Below are positions 9,046 to 16,997 of a stretch of 64,000 bases of DNA, one piece after another. The DNA comes from Acetivibrio clariflavus DSM 19732 (lineage in GTDB: Bacteria > Bacillota > Clostridia > Acetivibrionales > Acetivibrionaceae). The DNA is taken from NCBI RefSeq assembly GCF_000237085.1, contig NC_016627.1:434001-498000 (forward strand), in the 5' to 3' direction. The notes below the pieces were generated by a model. It saw nothing but the letters and a program-made list of their open reading frames with translations, was not told the origin of the DNA and ran no database searches. A program made the position numbers and the translations under genes. Positions within the stretch are counted from its first letter, which is position 1. Each line of letters starts with the position of its first letter.

Positions 9046-9663
9046 ATGAAAAGTTTTAAAGGCTTGAATAGGAAAAAGTTAATTTCTCTATTGATTATTA
9101 CAACAAGCTTTATTGCAGTACATATTATACAGGCAGCATCCGCACAGCCTGGTACAGATAAAGATCCGTTGGTTACAAAAAGTTACGTTGATAAAGTGCT
9201 TGCATCCTTTTCCGGTTCAAAAGATATGGACAGTAAAATTGCAGCCTTAACAACCAAAAATGATGAGCTTACTAAAACGTTAGAGACTCAGACCAAAAAG
9301 GTTGAGGAATTGACCAAGGCTGTAAACGATTTATATGAAAAAAATGAAAAACTTGAAGAAAGACTGGCAATCATTGAGACCTACGGCAAGTTTATACCTT
9401 TGGAACTTACTGAAAATCAGAAGCTTATGGCAGGAGAGAGCGCCGAAATAATCTTAAGAGGCGGCAAGGCAAAGGCAATTGGAGGGCAAGGCGGAGGTTT
9501 GTCGGATATTACTTCCGGAACCGGAGCCGATATCAATACTGACCAGGATGTGCCTTTAAATCATTTATTGCTGGTTTCTAGGGATGACGGAAGAGGAATA
9601 AAAATTGTAAGCAAAAAAGCATGGGTACTTGTAAAAGGTCCATATGAAATAGTGGAAAAGTAA
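9046..9663 (+). CDS. Exported coiled-coil protein of unknown function
   Basis: The ATG at 9046 is preferred, with GAGGGGG about eight bases upstream; a TTG at 9028 overlaps that site. The 205-residue protein has a basic start and a hydrophobic signal/anchor segment (about residues 13-30, ending near ASA). A helical coiled coil follows (about 65-115, many Lys/Glu/Leu heptads). The compact C-terminal domain of about 85 residues contains ESAEIILRGGKAKAI and a Gly-rich turn and ends in WVLVKGPYEIVE. I recognise it only as a type of uncharacterised protein common in Firmicutes. It lies 18 bases after ndoA and ends at a good terminator, so it may share the toxin operon. Confidence 0.7.
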   Translation: MKSFKGLNRKKLISLLIITTSFIAVHIIQAASAQPGTDKDPLVTKSYVDKVLASFSGSKDMDSKIAALTTKNDELTKTLETQTKKVEELTKAVNDLYEKNEKLEERLAIIETYGKFIPLELTENQKLMAGESAEIILRGGKAKAIGGQGGGLSDITSGTGADINTDQDVPLNHLLLVSRDDGRGIKIVSKKAWVLVKGPYEIVEK

Positions 9664-9687
9664 ATGAGAATTAAATAATTATAAAAT

Positions 9688-9728
9688 AAAATTCTGTTGC
9701 ATTAAAGTTCTGTGCAACGGAATTTTTT
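9688..9728 (+). terminator. Rho-independent terminator after the exported coiled-coil gene
   Basis: The stem ATTCTGTTGCA / TGCAACGGAAT (11 pairs, one G-U) has a loop of about eleven bases and is followed at once by a run of six T. It lies 25 bases after the stop at 9663 and ends the alr/ndoAI-side transcript. Confidence 0.85.
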
Positions 9729-9889
9729 ATTGTTGAGGCTTATTGTCTGCTCTAAAAATCTTCAGCTAAAGAGCTTACAAAGACACATGATTTAATTTTC
9801 TTAAGCAAAAAAAGCTATTCCAGTAATTGCCGACGGCCCCCATAATTGTGATGCTTTAGGAAATCTTATGGAAGGAGTTAATATAAATT

Positions 9890-10438
9890 ATGAAAAAAGA
9901 AATTGCAGATTTACTGTCGCATCTTAATTCAAACAACACTGAGGAAAAAAGATATTCAATTGCCGATATTGGAATGATTCTTGAAATGAATACGCGTATA
10001 CTTAATGGAAATCAAAGTGACTTAGTGAATGAAGAGTTTAAAAACTATTTGGATAAAAAACTGTTATCTATAAGACTTAATATTGACGAGCAAGTAGAAA
10101 TTATAGAAAAGCTGGTTGAAAGAATTCTTGCAAAAGATACATTATCTGCATCAATGCTTTGGGCTATTGGCAAGGCGTATCCTACAGCTGGTTTGCCAGG
10201 AATTGTAAAAGTCATAGAATTTAATTGGAAAACCTTTGATGATGAGATGTCATATCAATCAATAATTTCATTGGAAAACTTTTTATATTGGGATATTATT
10301 CGAAATGCTTCAGGGGAACTTTTAAGGAATGAAGAATTTATGACTTTTATTCAAGAAAAGTCCCAATCAACTAATGAACGCTTGTCAGAATGCTCAAAAA
10401 GAGTACTGAGTAAATTATCTGGTATAAAGCGAACTTGA
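9890..10438 (+). CDS. Hypothetical helical protein, HEAT-like or immunity-like
   Basis: A 182-residue protein with a clear GGAAGGAG ribosome site. It has no signal peptide or membrane segment. The sequence is mostly amphipathic helix and has a repeat-like rhythm (ASMLWAIGKAYPTAGLPGIVKVIE, then a matching segment ending SLENFLYW), which suggests a small alpha-alpha repeat fold. I do not recognise the family. Orphan immunity proteins of contact-dependent toxin systems look like this. The ~90 bases upstream contain a coding-looking fragment in another frame that could be a toxin remnant, but both points are speculative. Confidence 0.55.
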   Translation: MKKEIADLLSHLNSNNTEEKRYSIADIGMILEMNTRILNGNQSDLVNEEFKNYLDKKLLSIRLNIDEQVEIIEKLVERILAKDTLSASMLWAIGKAYPTAGLPGIVKVIEFNWKTFDDEMSYQSIISLENFLYWDIIRNASGELLRNEEFMTFIQEKSQSTNERLSECSKRVLSKLSGIKRT

Positions 10439-10513
10439 TATCTTTACTGAAATAGATGCAGTATTTTGGGATTTCGGCAAAACTTATTAAAATTGATTGA
10501 ATAACGTGCCACT

Positions 10514-10550
10514 AAGTGCAAGGCAATTGCTAGGGAATTGCTTTGCACTT
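10514..10550. terminator. Hairpin between convergent genes
   Basis: AAGTGCAAGGCAATT pairs with AATTGCTTTGCACTT (15 pairs, one G-U) around a 7-base loop. It lies between the plus-strand gene ending at 10438 and the minus-strand tagA ending at 10638, so it may stop transcription from both sides. Neither flank has a U-tract, which makes it an atypical terminator. Confidence 0.55.
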
Positions 10551-10637
10551 GGTTTGGATGAAGCTTTTGAAAGTATAGATGTAATAAATTAATTTATCCG
10601 ACATGAATAATTTAATTGGATTTAAGCAAAGGTCAAC

Positions 10638-11375
10638 CTATTTCTTCAAACCCAATTTTTTAAAAGTCACAAGAAGAATAAATCGAGGCAGATCCATCAT
10701 TCGTTTGTATCTCCAAGGCTCTTTGTAAAGGCGGTATAACCACTCAAGCCCGTTATTTCTGAAAAACGCAGGAGCTCTTTTTGCTTTCCCTGAAAGTCCG
10801 TCAAAAGTACCTCCAACGCCAATACATACTTTTACGTTCAGCTTGTCTTTATTTTTATGTATCCATTTTTCCTGTTTTGGTGCCCCTAAACCAACAAGAA
10901 GTACATCGGCCTTAGAGGAGTTTATGGATTCAATTATCTTCGGTTCTTCCTCGGAAGTAAAATAGCCATCCCTAATACCTACGATTTTGATATCGGGATT
11001 GTCAATTTTAACTTTTGCGGCTGCTTCTTCTGCAACGCCCGGTTTTCCACCCAAAAAGAAATAGTTTATGTTCATTTTAGAAGACAGCTTGAAGCATTCA
11101 ACAGTAAAATCAAAGCCGGCAACCCGTTCCTTTAAAGGAGTGCCGATGATCTTGGAGGCAAGCACAACCCCGGCACCGTCGGGCAAAAGCATATCTGCTT
11201 CAGTCAATATTTTCTTCAGCTCGGGATCCCTGTGGGCAGCCATCATTATTTCTGCATTGGGTGTATAAATTGTGTGGACTCTAGGTTCACTCAATAAAAT
11301 TTTGAACCTTTCCACTGCTTCCTCCATTGTAACATTATCCACCGATATATCTAAAACACTAACAGTATTTCTCAT
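10638..11375 (-). CDS. tagA: WecG/TagA/CpsF family glycosyltransferase (ManNAc transferase TagA)
   Basis: The start at 11375 has AGGAG directly upstream; the frame continues to 11408 without a better site. The 245-residue product belongs to the GT26 WecG/TagA/CpsF family, which adds ManNAc or a similar sugar to undecaprenyl-PP-GlcNAc. That makes the linkage unit of wall teichoic acid or secondary cell-wall polymer. Family blocks are all present: TPNAEIMMAAHRDPELK, ADMLLPDGAGVV, LVGLGAPKQEKW, GVGGTFDGLSGKAKRAP and the C-terminal LEWLYRLYKEPWRYKR. It follows the GT4-CsaB gene by about 30 bases in the same direction, so the two likely build the same wall polymer. Confidence 0.92.
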   Translation of the reverse strand: MRNTVSVLDISVDNVTMEEAVERFKILLSEPRVHTIYTPNAEIMMAAHRDPELKKILTEADMLLPDGAGVVLASKIIGTPLKERVAGFDFTVECFKLSSKMNINYFFLGGKPGVAEEAAAKVKIDNPDIKIVGIRDGYFTSEEEPKIIESINSSKADVLLVGLGAPKQEKWIHKNKDKLNVKVCIGVGGTFDGLSGKAKRAPAFFRNNGLEWLYRLYKEPWRYKRMMDLPRFILLVTFKKLGLKK

Positions 11376-11404
11376 AAAAACTCCTCTTACATTTTGAGTA
11401 ATTT

Positions 11405-13642
11405 TCAAAATTGATGTCCTTCTATAATTTTAACTGCTATCTCAGCATTGCTCAATGCCCTTTCTTTGAGGGATGCTGTGGTATTTTTCAATTGATCTTT
11501 AATTTGTTCTCTGTTATTCCATGTATTATCAATTATTTTTATTGCATTATCAAACTCAAGAGAATTTACATGGCCTAAGGAAGCCTGATTTGAATATTTC
11601 AAGAAACCTTCAACCTTAGGTTCGTATACAATACCCACAATGGGTACGCCAATACTTGCAGCAAAAATTAGAGCATGGAGTCTCATACCGATTAACATCT
11701 CAGTCTTGCCTATTATTCCTAAAATCTCCGATACAGAATGTTTTTTGCTGACAGTATAACTTTTATTTTTCATCTTGGACTGTATATTCTTGATAATTAC
11801 CAGGTCACCCGGATAGTGCATCGGTATAAACAATACATTTATCCCGTAGGTTTCAATTATGTAATCGGCTATATTGGCAATGGTTGTTTCATATTTGTCA
11901 TGGCCGTGCCATTTTCTGACTGAAATACCTATATAGCGGGCATTTGGGTTAATTTCTTCATCCAACAGCAGACCGTCAACATGCTCTGTATTTTCCGGCT
12001 GGATTGTAAAGGCCGGATCGGCTGTTACATAAATTTTAGGCTTGCTGATATTCAGACTGACAAGTTCCTTATAGGACAATTCTTCCCTTAAGGTTATAAC
12101 ATCCACTCTGTCTACAACGTGTTTTGTCAGGCTTCTGTTATTCTTTTTGTTCAACGGGCCAATCCCGTTGGCATATATCATTACTTTCATTTTCATTTTT
12201 TTAGCAAGCCAGATCATGCCGAGGTAATATATTAGGGAACGGGTGCTTGTATTATCTTGTATCAAGCTTCCTCCGCCGCTTATAAACAGTTTTGAGTTTT
12301 TCATTATATAAAGTATTGGAATGAGATTAACCCTACTTATTGAATCCACATTGTAAATACGTCTTGTCTCAATGGGGTTTTTTGAAAGTACCAATATTCT
12401 TAGGTCCTTTTTGTACATTTTGAGGGTATCAATTATTGCCATAAGCATTGCATCGTCGCCCACATTTTTAAAGCCGTAATAGCCTGAAATTATGGCGTCA
12501 TAATGATTCTTCGGCACTTTTTCCGCACTTCTTCTATTTAGTATTGTTTCATATATGCCAAGTTGGGTATTGCACATATTTTCAAGGGAAAAGTATTTGC
12601 TTGCCTTTTGGTGAATCCTCTCTCCCATCTCCTGACGGAGATCGGGGTTGTTGATAAGGGTAAGCATGTATTTAGCTAAGGTCTTATAATCCTTAGGTTC
12701 AAAGAGGAAGCCGTTTCTTCCGCTTTCAATAAGGTCGGAAATACCGCCGACATTGCTGCTGATTGTTGCCTTTTTAAACAGTGTACCCTCCAATATAGAG
12801 TAAGGAAAACTCTCACTCAGTGAGGTAAGGACATTAATGTCAATGGTATTGACGAACTCAAGAGGATCGTTTATAAAACCCAAAAAGAAAACATTTTTTT
12901 CAAGGCCTAAAGATGCAGCTTTACGTTCTAGTGCTTTTCTTTCATCACCGTCTCCTGCTATTAAAAATCTTACAGAAGGAGCTACCTTAACTACTTCAGC
13001 TGCAGCTTGCAAGAAAGTGCTGATTCCCTTTACCGGATGCAGCCTTGCAAGAATTCCGATTATAACATCATCTTTACCGAAATTGAGATTGTATTTGGCT
13101 AAAAATTCTTCTTTTGTGAGTTTCAAAGTTTTATTTTCAAAATTTATGCCATTATATACAGTGAATATATTTTGAGGATTGAATCTCCTTTCAATCAGCA
13201 TGTCTTTGAAGTTTTTCGATACAGCAATATAGTAGTCTATAAATCTGAGAGCTACTGTATTTATCATACCGAAAGAAAACATTTTGAGAATATTCTGAAG
13301 ATAGTCAAGCCTGTAATCACTATGGACTGTAGTTACTACAGGAAGACCGGTTATTTTTTTGACAACTACAGCAACCATATTTGCTTTGGCACCATGGGAG
13401 TGAATAATGTCATACCCCTCTTTTTTTATAATATCCAATACCATTTTGATGTCGGAAAAGATGGTGCCTGTCTTAACAATTTCTATATTTATACCCAGAG
13501 CATAAGCATCATCAGCAAAGGCTCCGGTTCTAAAGCTAATTAATTTGACATCTATATGTTTTCCCAGCTCTTTTACCAGAGAGAGAACATGGCTTTTCGC
13601 GCCGCCTATATCTCCTCCGCCAATTAAATGAAGAACTTTCAT
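11405..13642 (-). CDS. csaB: Fusion of GT4 glycosyltransferase and CsaB-type polysaccharide pyruvyl transferase
   Basis: A 745-residue, two-enzyme polypeptide. Residues 1 to about 370 form a GT4 glycosyltransferase: glycine-rich start (MKVLHLIGGGDIGGAKSHV), a donor site with E-x7-E (ESFPYSILE) and GGISDLIESGRNGFLF. From about residue 385 a polysaccharide pyruvyl transferase domain begins (YDAIISGYYGFKNVGDDAML). It continues with LFISGGGSLIQDNTSTRS, ANGIGPL and the C-terminal IGMRLHALIFAA. CsaB attaches pyruvate as a ketal to wall-polymer ManNAc, creating the ligand for SLH domains. CsaB is usually a single-domain protein of about half this size. The frame is uninterrupted across the junction, so the fusion is real unless the assembly is wrong. 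The four SLH-protein genes start 3.4 kb away. Confidence 0.9.
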   Translation of the reverse strand: MKVLHLIGGGDIGGAKSHVLSLVKELGKHIDVKLISFRTGAFADDAYALGINIEIVKTGTIFSDIKMVLDIIKKEGYDIIHSHGAKANMVAVVVKKITGLPVVTTVHSDYRLDYLQNILKMFSFGMINTVALRFIDYYIAVSKNFKDMLIERRFNPQNIFTVYNGINFENKTLKLTKEEFLAKYNLNFGKDDVIIGILARLHPVKGISTFLQAAAEVVKVAPSVRFLIAGDGDERKALERKAASLGLEKNVFFLGFINDPLEFVNTIDINVLTSLSESFPYSILEGTLFKKATISSNVGGISDLIESGRNGFLFEPKDYKTLAKYMLTLINNPDLRQEMGERIHQKASKYFSLENMCNTQLGIYETILNRRSAEKVPKNHYDAIISGYYGFKNVGDDAMLMAIIDTLKMYKKDLRILVLSKNPIETRRIYNVDSISRVNLIPILYIMKNSKLFISGGGSLIQDNTSTRSLIYYLGMIWLAKKMKMKVMIYANGIGPLNKKNNRSLTKHVVDRVDVITLREELSYKELVSLNISKPKIYVTADPAFTIQPENTEHVDGLLLDEEINPNARYIGISVRKWHGHDKYETTIANIADYIIETYGINVLFIPMHYPGDLVIIKNIQSKMKNKSYTVSKKHSVSEILGIIGKTEMLIGMRLHALIFAASIGVPIVGIVYEPKVEGFLKYSNQASLGHVNSLEFDNAIKIIDNTWNNREQIKDQLKNTTASLKERALSNAEIAVKIIEGHQF

Positions 13643-13714
13643 CAGAATCTCCTTTTAACTTTTATTAGAAAAAATTTTTAGTTTTTTAAAAACAATTATT
13701 ATTATGTCCATGCT

Positions 13715-13743
13715 ATTATAGCATAAACGTATTATTTAATTAA
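13715..13743 (-). promoter_or_regulatory. Putative extended -10 promoter for the GT4-csaB / tagA unit
   Basis: On the minus strand the sequence reads TGCTATAAT, an extended -10 with perfect TATAAT (complement of 13715-13720). A weak -35 (TTAATT) lies 17 bases upstream. It is about 70 bases before the start at 13642. Confidence 0.5.
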
Positions 13744-13817
13744 AGTATATTGAACAACTTTTGCAGCATAGATTTCCATTGAGAGATTACGATTACGATA
13801 TTGCTCTGCATTCCGGT

Positions 13818-13846
13818 TTGCAGGTTTTTGTACAATAGGATATTAT
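13818..13846 (+). promoter_or_regulatory. Putative sigma-A promoter for the YitT-type gene
   Basis: TTGCAG at 13818-13823 and TATTAT at 13841-13846 are separated by exactly 17 bases and lie about 50 bases before the ATG at 13899. Confidence 0.5.
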
Positions 13847-13898
13847 TAATGTCGTTGGAGAAAATATATAATAAATTGATACTTTTAAGAGGTACGAT

Positions 13899-14804
13899 AT
13901 GATTTCAAAACAAAAAGCATTCAAGCCATGGTTGGACTATTTCATGATAGTCATCGGATCAATAATAGCAGCGTGTTCAATGAATATATTTTTGGTTCCG
14001 TATAAGATCGCACCGGGAGGATTAAGCGGAGTTGCAACGGTTTTGTACCATGTAAGCGGCGGTAAATTCCCCATGGGTATTACCATGCTGGTACTGAACG
14101 TACCCTTGTTTTTTTTAGGTATTCGGTTTATCGGAAAAAAATTTGTATTGAAAACGCTTTTCGGAACGGCCATGTTGTCGGTGGTGATTGATATTACAGA
14201 ACCGTTTACAAGTGATCTTACCCAGAGATTTGGACAGATGCCGGTAGGAAATGTTCCTTCACAGGATATACTCTTATACTCGATTTTTGGAGGAGCTCTG
14301 ATGGGAGTAGGCCTGGGGCTTGTATTTAAGTTCGGTGCCACCACTGGAGGTACAGATCTTGCGGCTAGAATAATAAATCATATTTTTCCTGCATTTACAA
14401 TGGGTGAGATTCTTCTGGTTATCGATACAAGTGTAATAGTACTTGCAACAGTAGTATTCAGGAGCTTTCAACTGGGATTGTATGCAATTTTGACTTTGTT
14501 TATCAGTTCTAAGGTAATAGATGCTATTTTGGAAGGTGTAAACTTTGCAAAGGCGGTATTAATAATTTCTGACCATTCCGAGGATATAGCAGAAAGAATT
14601 ATGAACGACCTGGACAGAGGGGTGACAGCTCTCGAAGGAACGGGAATGTATACAGGAAACAATAAAAAAGTTTTACTTTGCGTATTGAACAGAGGACAGA
14701 TATCAATGTTAAAGAGCATAGTAAAAAGTATCGATCAGAAGGCTTTTATAATACTGGCAGATGTAAGAGAGGTCCTGGGGGAAGGATTTAAGAATTATGA
14801 CTAA
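13899..14804 (+). CDS. YitT family membrane protein (DUF161 plus DUF2179)
   Basis: A 301-residue protein with five or six hydrophobic segments over the first ~200 residues. The start is FMIVIGSIIAACSMNIFLVPYKIAPGGLSGVATVL; the glycine-rich GATTGGTDLAARII lies in the middle. A cytoplasmic C-terminal domain of about 80 residues follows (VTALEGTGMYTGNNKKVLLCVLNRGQ), matching DUF2179. This is the YitT layout common in Firmicutes. Transport is suspected for the family, but no substrate is established. It is divergent from the GT4-csaB gene, with AAGAGGT as ribosome site. No partner gene is adjacent; transketolase follows with its own promoter. Confidence 0.88.
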   Translation: MISKQKAFKPWLDYFMIVIGSIIAACSMNIFLVPYKIAPGGLSGVATVLYHVSGGKFPMGITMLVLNVPLFFLGIRFIGKKFVLKTLFGTAMLSVVIDITEPFTSDLTQRFGQMPVGNVPSQDILLYSIFGGALMGVGLGLVFKFGATTGGTDLAARIINHIFPAFTMGEILLVIDTSVIVLATVVFRSFQLGLYAILTLFISSKVIDAILEGVNFAKAVLIISDHSEDIAERIMNDLDRGVTALEGTGMYTGNNKKVLLCVLNRGQISMLKSIVKSIDQKAFIILADVREVLGEGFKNYD

Positions 14805-14868
14805 GGAGTGGGATTTGCTTTTTCAAATGTTGAGTTCAAATAAAAATAAAAAAAATGAAAGGGCAATA

Positions 14869-14897
14869 TAGACTAAATTGCATTATTGTAGTATAAT
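14869..14897 (+). promoter_or_regulatory. Putative promoter for the split transketolase operon
   Basis: TAGACT at 14869-14874 and perfect TATAAT at 14892-14897 are spaced by 17 bases. They lie 35 bases before the transketolase ATG at 14932. Confidence 0.5.
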
Positions 14898-14931
14898 AAT
14901 CAGGAAAAATTTATTCATAGGAGATGTATCC

Positions 14932-15774
14932 ATGAACGAGAGTCAGATAAAGGAATTGAAAAAATACTCAACTATACTGAGAAAACACATAATAGAAGAA
15001 GTTTTTAGTGCTCAGTCAGGTCACCCGGGTGGATCGCTCTCTTGTGCAGATATTTTAACCGTGTTGTATTTTAAAGAGATGAGAGTGGATCCAAAGAACC
15101 CTAAGTGGGAAGACCGTGACAGATTTGTTCTTTCAAAAGGACATTGCTCTCCTGCTTTATATGCTGCACTGGCTGAGAAAGGATTTTTCCCGAAAGAAGA
15201 ATTAGTTAAATTTAGAAAAATAGACAGCTTTCTTGAAGGGCATCCCAGCATGAGATATGTACCCGGTGTTGATATGTCCACAGGTTCGTTGGGCCAGGGA
15301 ATATCTACTGCTGTTGGTATGGCTATAGCAGGAAAATTGGACAACAAGGATTACAATGTATTTACCATTTTAGGTGATGGTGAAATTCAGGAAGGCCAGG
15401 TTTGGGAAGCATTTATGGCAGCTGCTCACTATAAGTTGGACAATCTCATTGCATTCTTGGATCACAATGGCTTACAGATAGACGGTAAAATAAGCGAAGT
15501 TATGTCTCCGGAACCTGTTGTTGATAAGATTAAAGCCTTCGGATGGCATGTAATTGTGATAGACGGACATAACTTTGAACAGATTGTGAATGCGATTGAC
15601 GAAGCGAAGAAGACTAAAGGAAAACCTACTATGATAATTGCAGAAACTATCAAGGGTAAGGGTGTTTCCTTTATGGAAAATCAAGCCGGATGGCATGGTT
15701 CTGCTCCGAATAAAGAGCAGCGTGATACTGCTATAGCTGAACTGGATGCTGTTTTAGCTGGATTGGAGGTATAA
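14932..15774 (+). CDS. Transketolase, N-terminal (thiamine pyrophosphate-binding) subunit
   Basis: The ATG at 14932 has TAGGAGATG upstream; an in-frame TTG at 14878 would add 18 residues without a ribosome site and would overlap the promoter. The 280-residue protein carries the transketolase N-terminal half. Visible are SAQSGHPGGSLSCADIL, KGHCSPALYAAL, STGSLGQGIS and the TPP/Mg motif GDGEIQEGQVWEA...NLIAFLDHNG. Split transketolases occur in many anaerobes and archaea, where two polypeptides form one enzyme moving two-carbon units in the pentose phosphate pathway. The C-terminal subunit gene follows by five bases. Confidence 0.95.
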   Translation: MNESQIKELKKYSTILRKHIIEEVFSAQSGHPGGSLSCADILTVLYFKEMRVDPKNPKWEDRDRFVLSKGHCSPALYAALAEKGFFPKEELVKFRKIDSFLEGHPSMRYVPGVDMSTGSLGQGISTAVGMAIAGKLDNKDYNVFTILGDGEIQEGQVWEAFMAAAHYKLDNLIAFLDHNGLQIDGKISEVMSPEPVVDKIKAFGWHVIVIDGHNFEQIVNAIDEAKKTKGKPTMIIAETIKGKGVSFMENQAGWHGSAPNKEQRDTAIAELDAVLAGLEV

Positions 15775-15779
15775 TTCAG

Positions 15780-16724
15780 ATGTCAAAAGGTATAGCTACA
15801 AGAGAAGCTTACGGAAATGCTCTTGCTGAGATAGGTGCAGATCCGAGAATTGTGGTTCTTGATGCCGATCTCTCAAAATCTACAAAAACAGACGTATTTA
15901 AAAAGCAATATCCTGAAAGATTTATCAATATGGGAATTGCCGAATCAAATATGATGGCAGTGGCAGCAGGAATTGCTTCCTGCGGTAAAATAGTATTTGC
16001 CAGTACTTTTGCAATGTTTGCAGCAGGAAGAGCTTTTGAACAGGTAAGAAATTCGATATGTTACCCTGCATTAAATGTAAAGATAGGGGCTACTCATGCC
16101 GGACTGACAGTTGGCGAGGACGGTGCATCCCATCAATCAATAGAAGATATTGCTTTGATGAGATCCGTGCCTAATATGACGGTTATAAGTCCTGCAGACG
16201 GTGTAGAAGCAAGACTTGCAACAATAGCTGCTGCGAAAATTGATGGCCCTGTGTATTTGAGATTTTCACGTATGACATCGCCCATACTTTTCGATGAAAA
16301 TACTTACAAGTTTGAAGTCGGAAAAGGCGTTACATTAACTGAAGGTAATGATGTGACAATAATTGCTACCGGTTACATGGTATCAGAGGCAATCAATGCA
16401 GTGGAAATGCTCAAGAGCGAGGGAATTAGTGCCAGATTAATTAATATTCATACAATAAAGCCTATAGACAAGGATATTATAATTAATGCAGCCAAGGAAA
16501 CCGGAGCTATTGTAACTTGTGAAGAGCACAATGTGTTTGGCGGACTTGGAAGCGCTGTAGCAGAAGTGCTTGTTGAGAATTATCCTGTACCGGTAAGAAT
16601 GGTAGGAGTTCAGGACAAGTTCGGTAAGTCCGGTAAAGCACAGGATGTTATGAAATTGTATGGATTGACTGCTGAAAATATTGTTGCTAAGGCAAAAGAA
16701 GTTATAGCAATGAAAAAAGCATAA
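15780..16724 (+). CDS. Transketolase, C-terminal (pyrimidine-binding) subunit
   Basis: A 314-residue protein that pairs with the preceding subunit. It starts IATREAYGNALAEIGADPRIVVLDADLSKST and carries the pyrimidine-domain motif FINMGIAESNMMAVAAGIA. The catalytic-site region THAGLTVGEDGASHQSIEDIALMR and a C-terminal Rossmann-like domain (TCEEHNVFGGLGSAVAEVL) follow. Only five bases separate it from the N-terminal subunit gene. Its last ~35 codons and terminator are present a second time, decayed, at about 28656-28838 between SLH genes 3 and 4, so this gene's 3' end was one edge of a tandem duplication. Confidence 0.95.
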   Translation: MSKGIATREAYGNALAEIGADPRIVVLDADLSKSTKTDVFKKQYPERFINMGIAESNMMAVAAGIASCGKIVFASTFAMFAAGRAFEQVRNSICYPALNVKIGATHAGLTVGEDGASHQSIEDIALMRSVPNMTVISPADGVEARLATIAAAKIDGPVYLRFSRMTSPILFDENTYKFEVGKGVTLTEGNDVTIIATGYMVSEAINAVEMLKSEGISARLINIHTIKPIDKDIIINAAKETGAIVTCEEHNVFGGLGSAVAEVLVENYPVPVRMVGVQDKFGKSGKAQDVMKLYGLTAENIVAKAKEVIAMKKA

Positions 16725-16756
16725 TAATCTTTTGAAGTTAAAAGAAACGAAAATAG

Positions 16757-16803
16757 TAAAACCACTACATTTCATTTGATTTATGAGATGTAGTGGTTTT
16801 TGT
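16757..16803. terminator. Bidirectional terminator between transketolase and the SLH gene array
   Basis: ACCACTACATTTCAT pairs with ATGAGATGTAGTGGT (15 pairs, one G-U) around a 7-base loop. It has A-rich DNA on the left and a T-run on the right. It ends the transketolase transcript and, read on the minus strand, can end SLH gene 1. The same hairpin recurs at 28794-28838. Confidence 0.85.
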
Positions 16804-16997
16804 TACACTCAAAAGAACTTAAAATTTGAAGTAATATTAGCTATAGTATGTATTTTGCATTTATATATCAGCTGAAACGAATACCACATTGTTTTTAGTA
16901 TTTAACCAGTGTTTATAATGTTATTGATTCTTAGTATTAAATAATGCGAAATTTATTTCTACTACTTATGCCCTGAATGTTTTAGGTATGAATAAGA

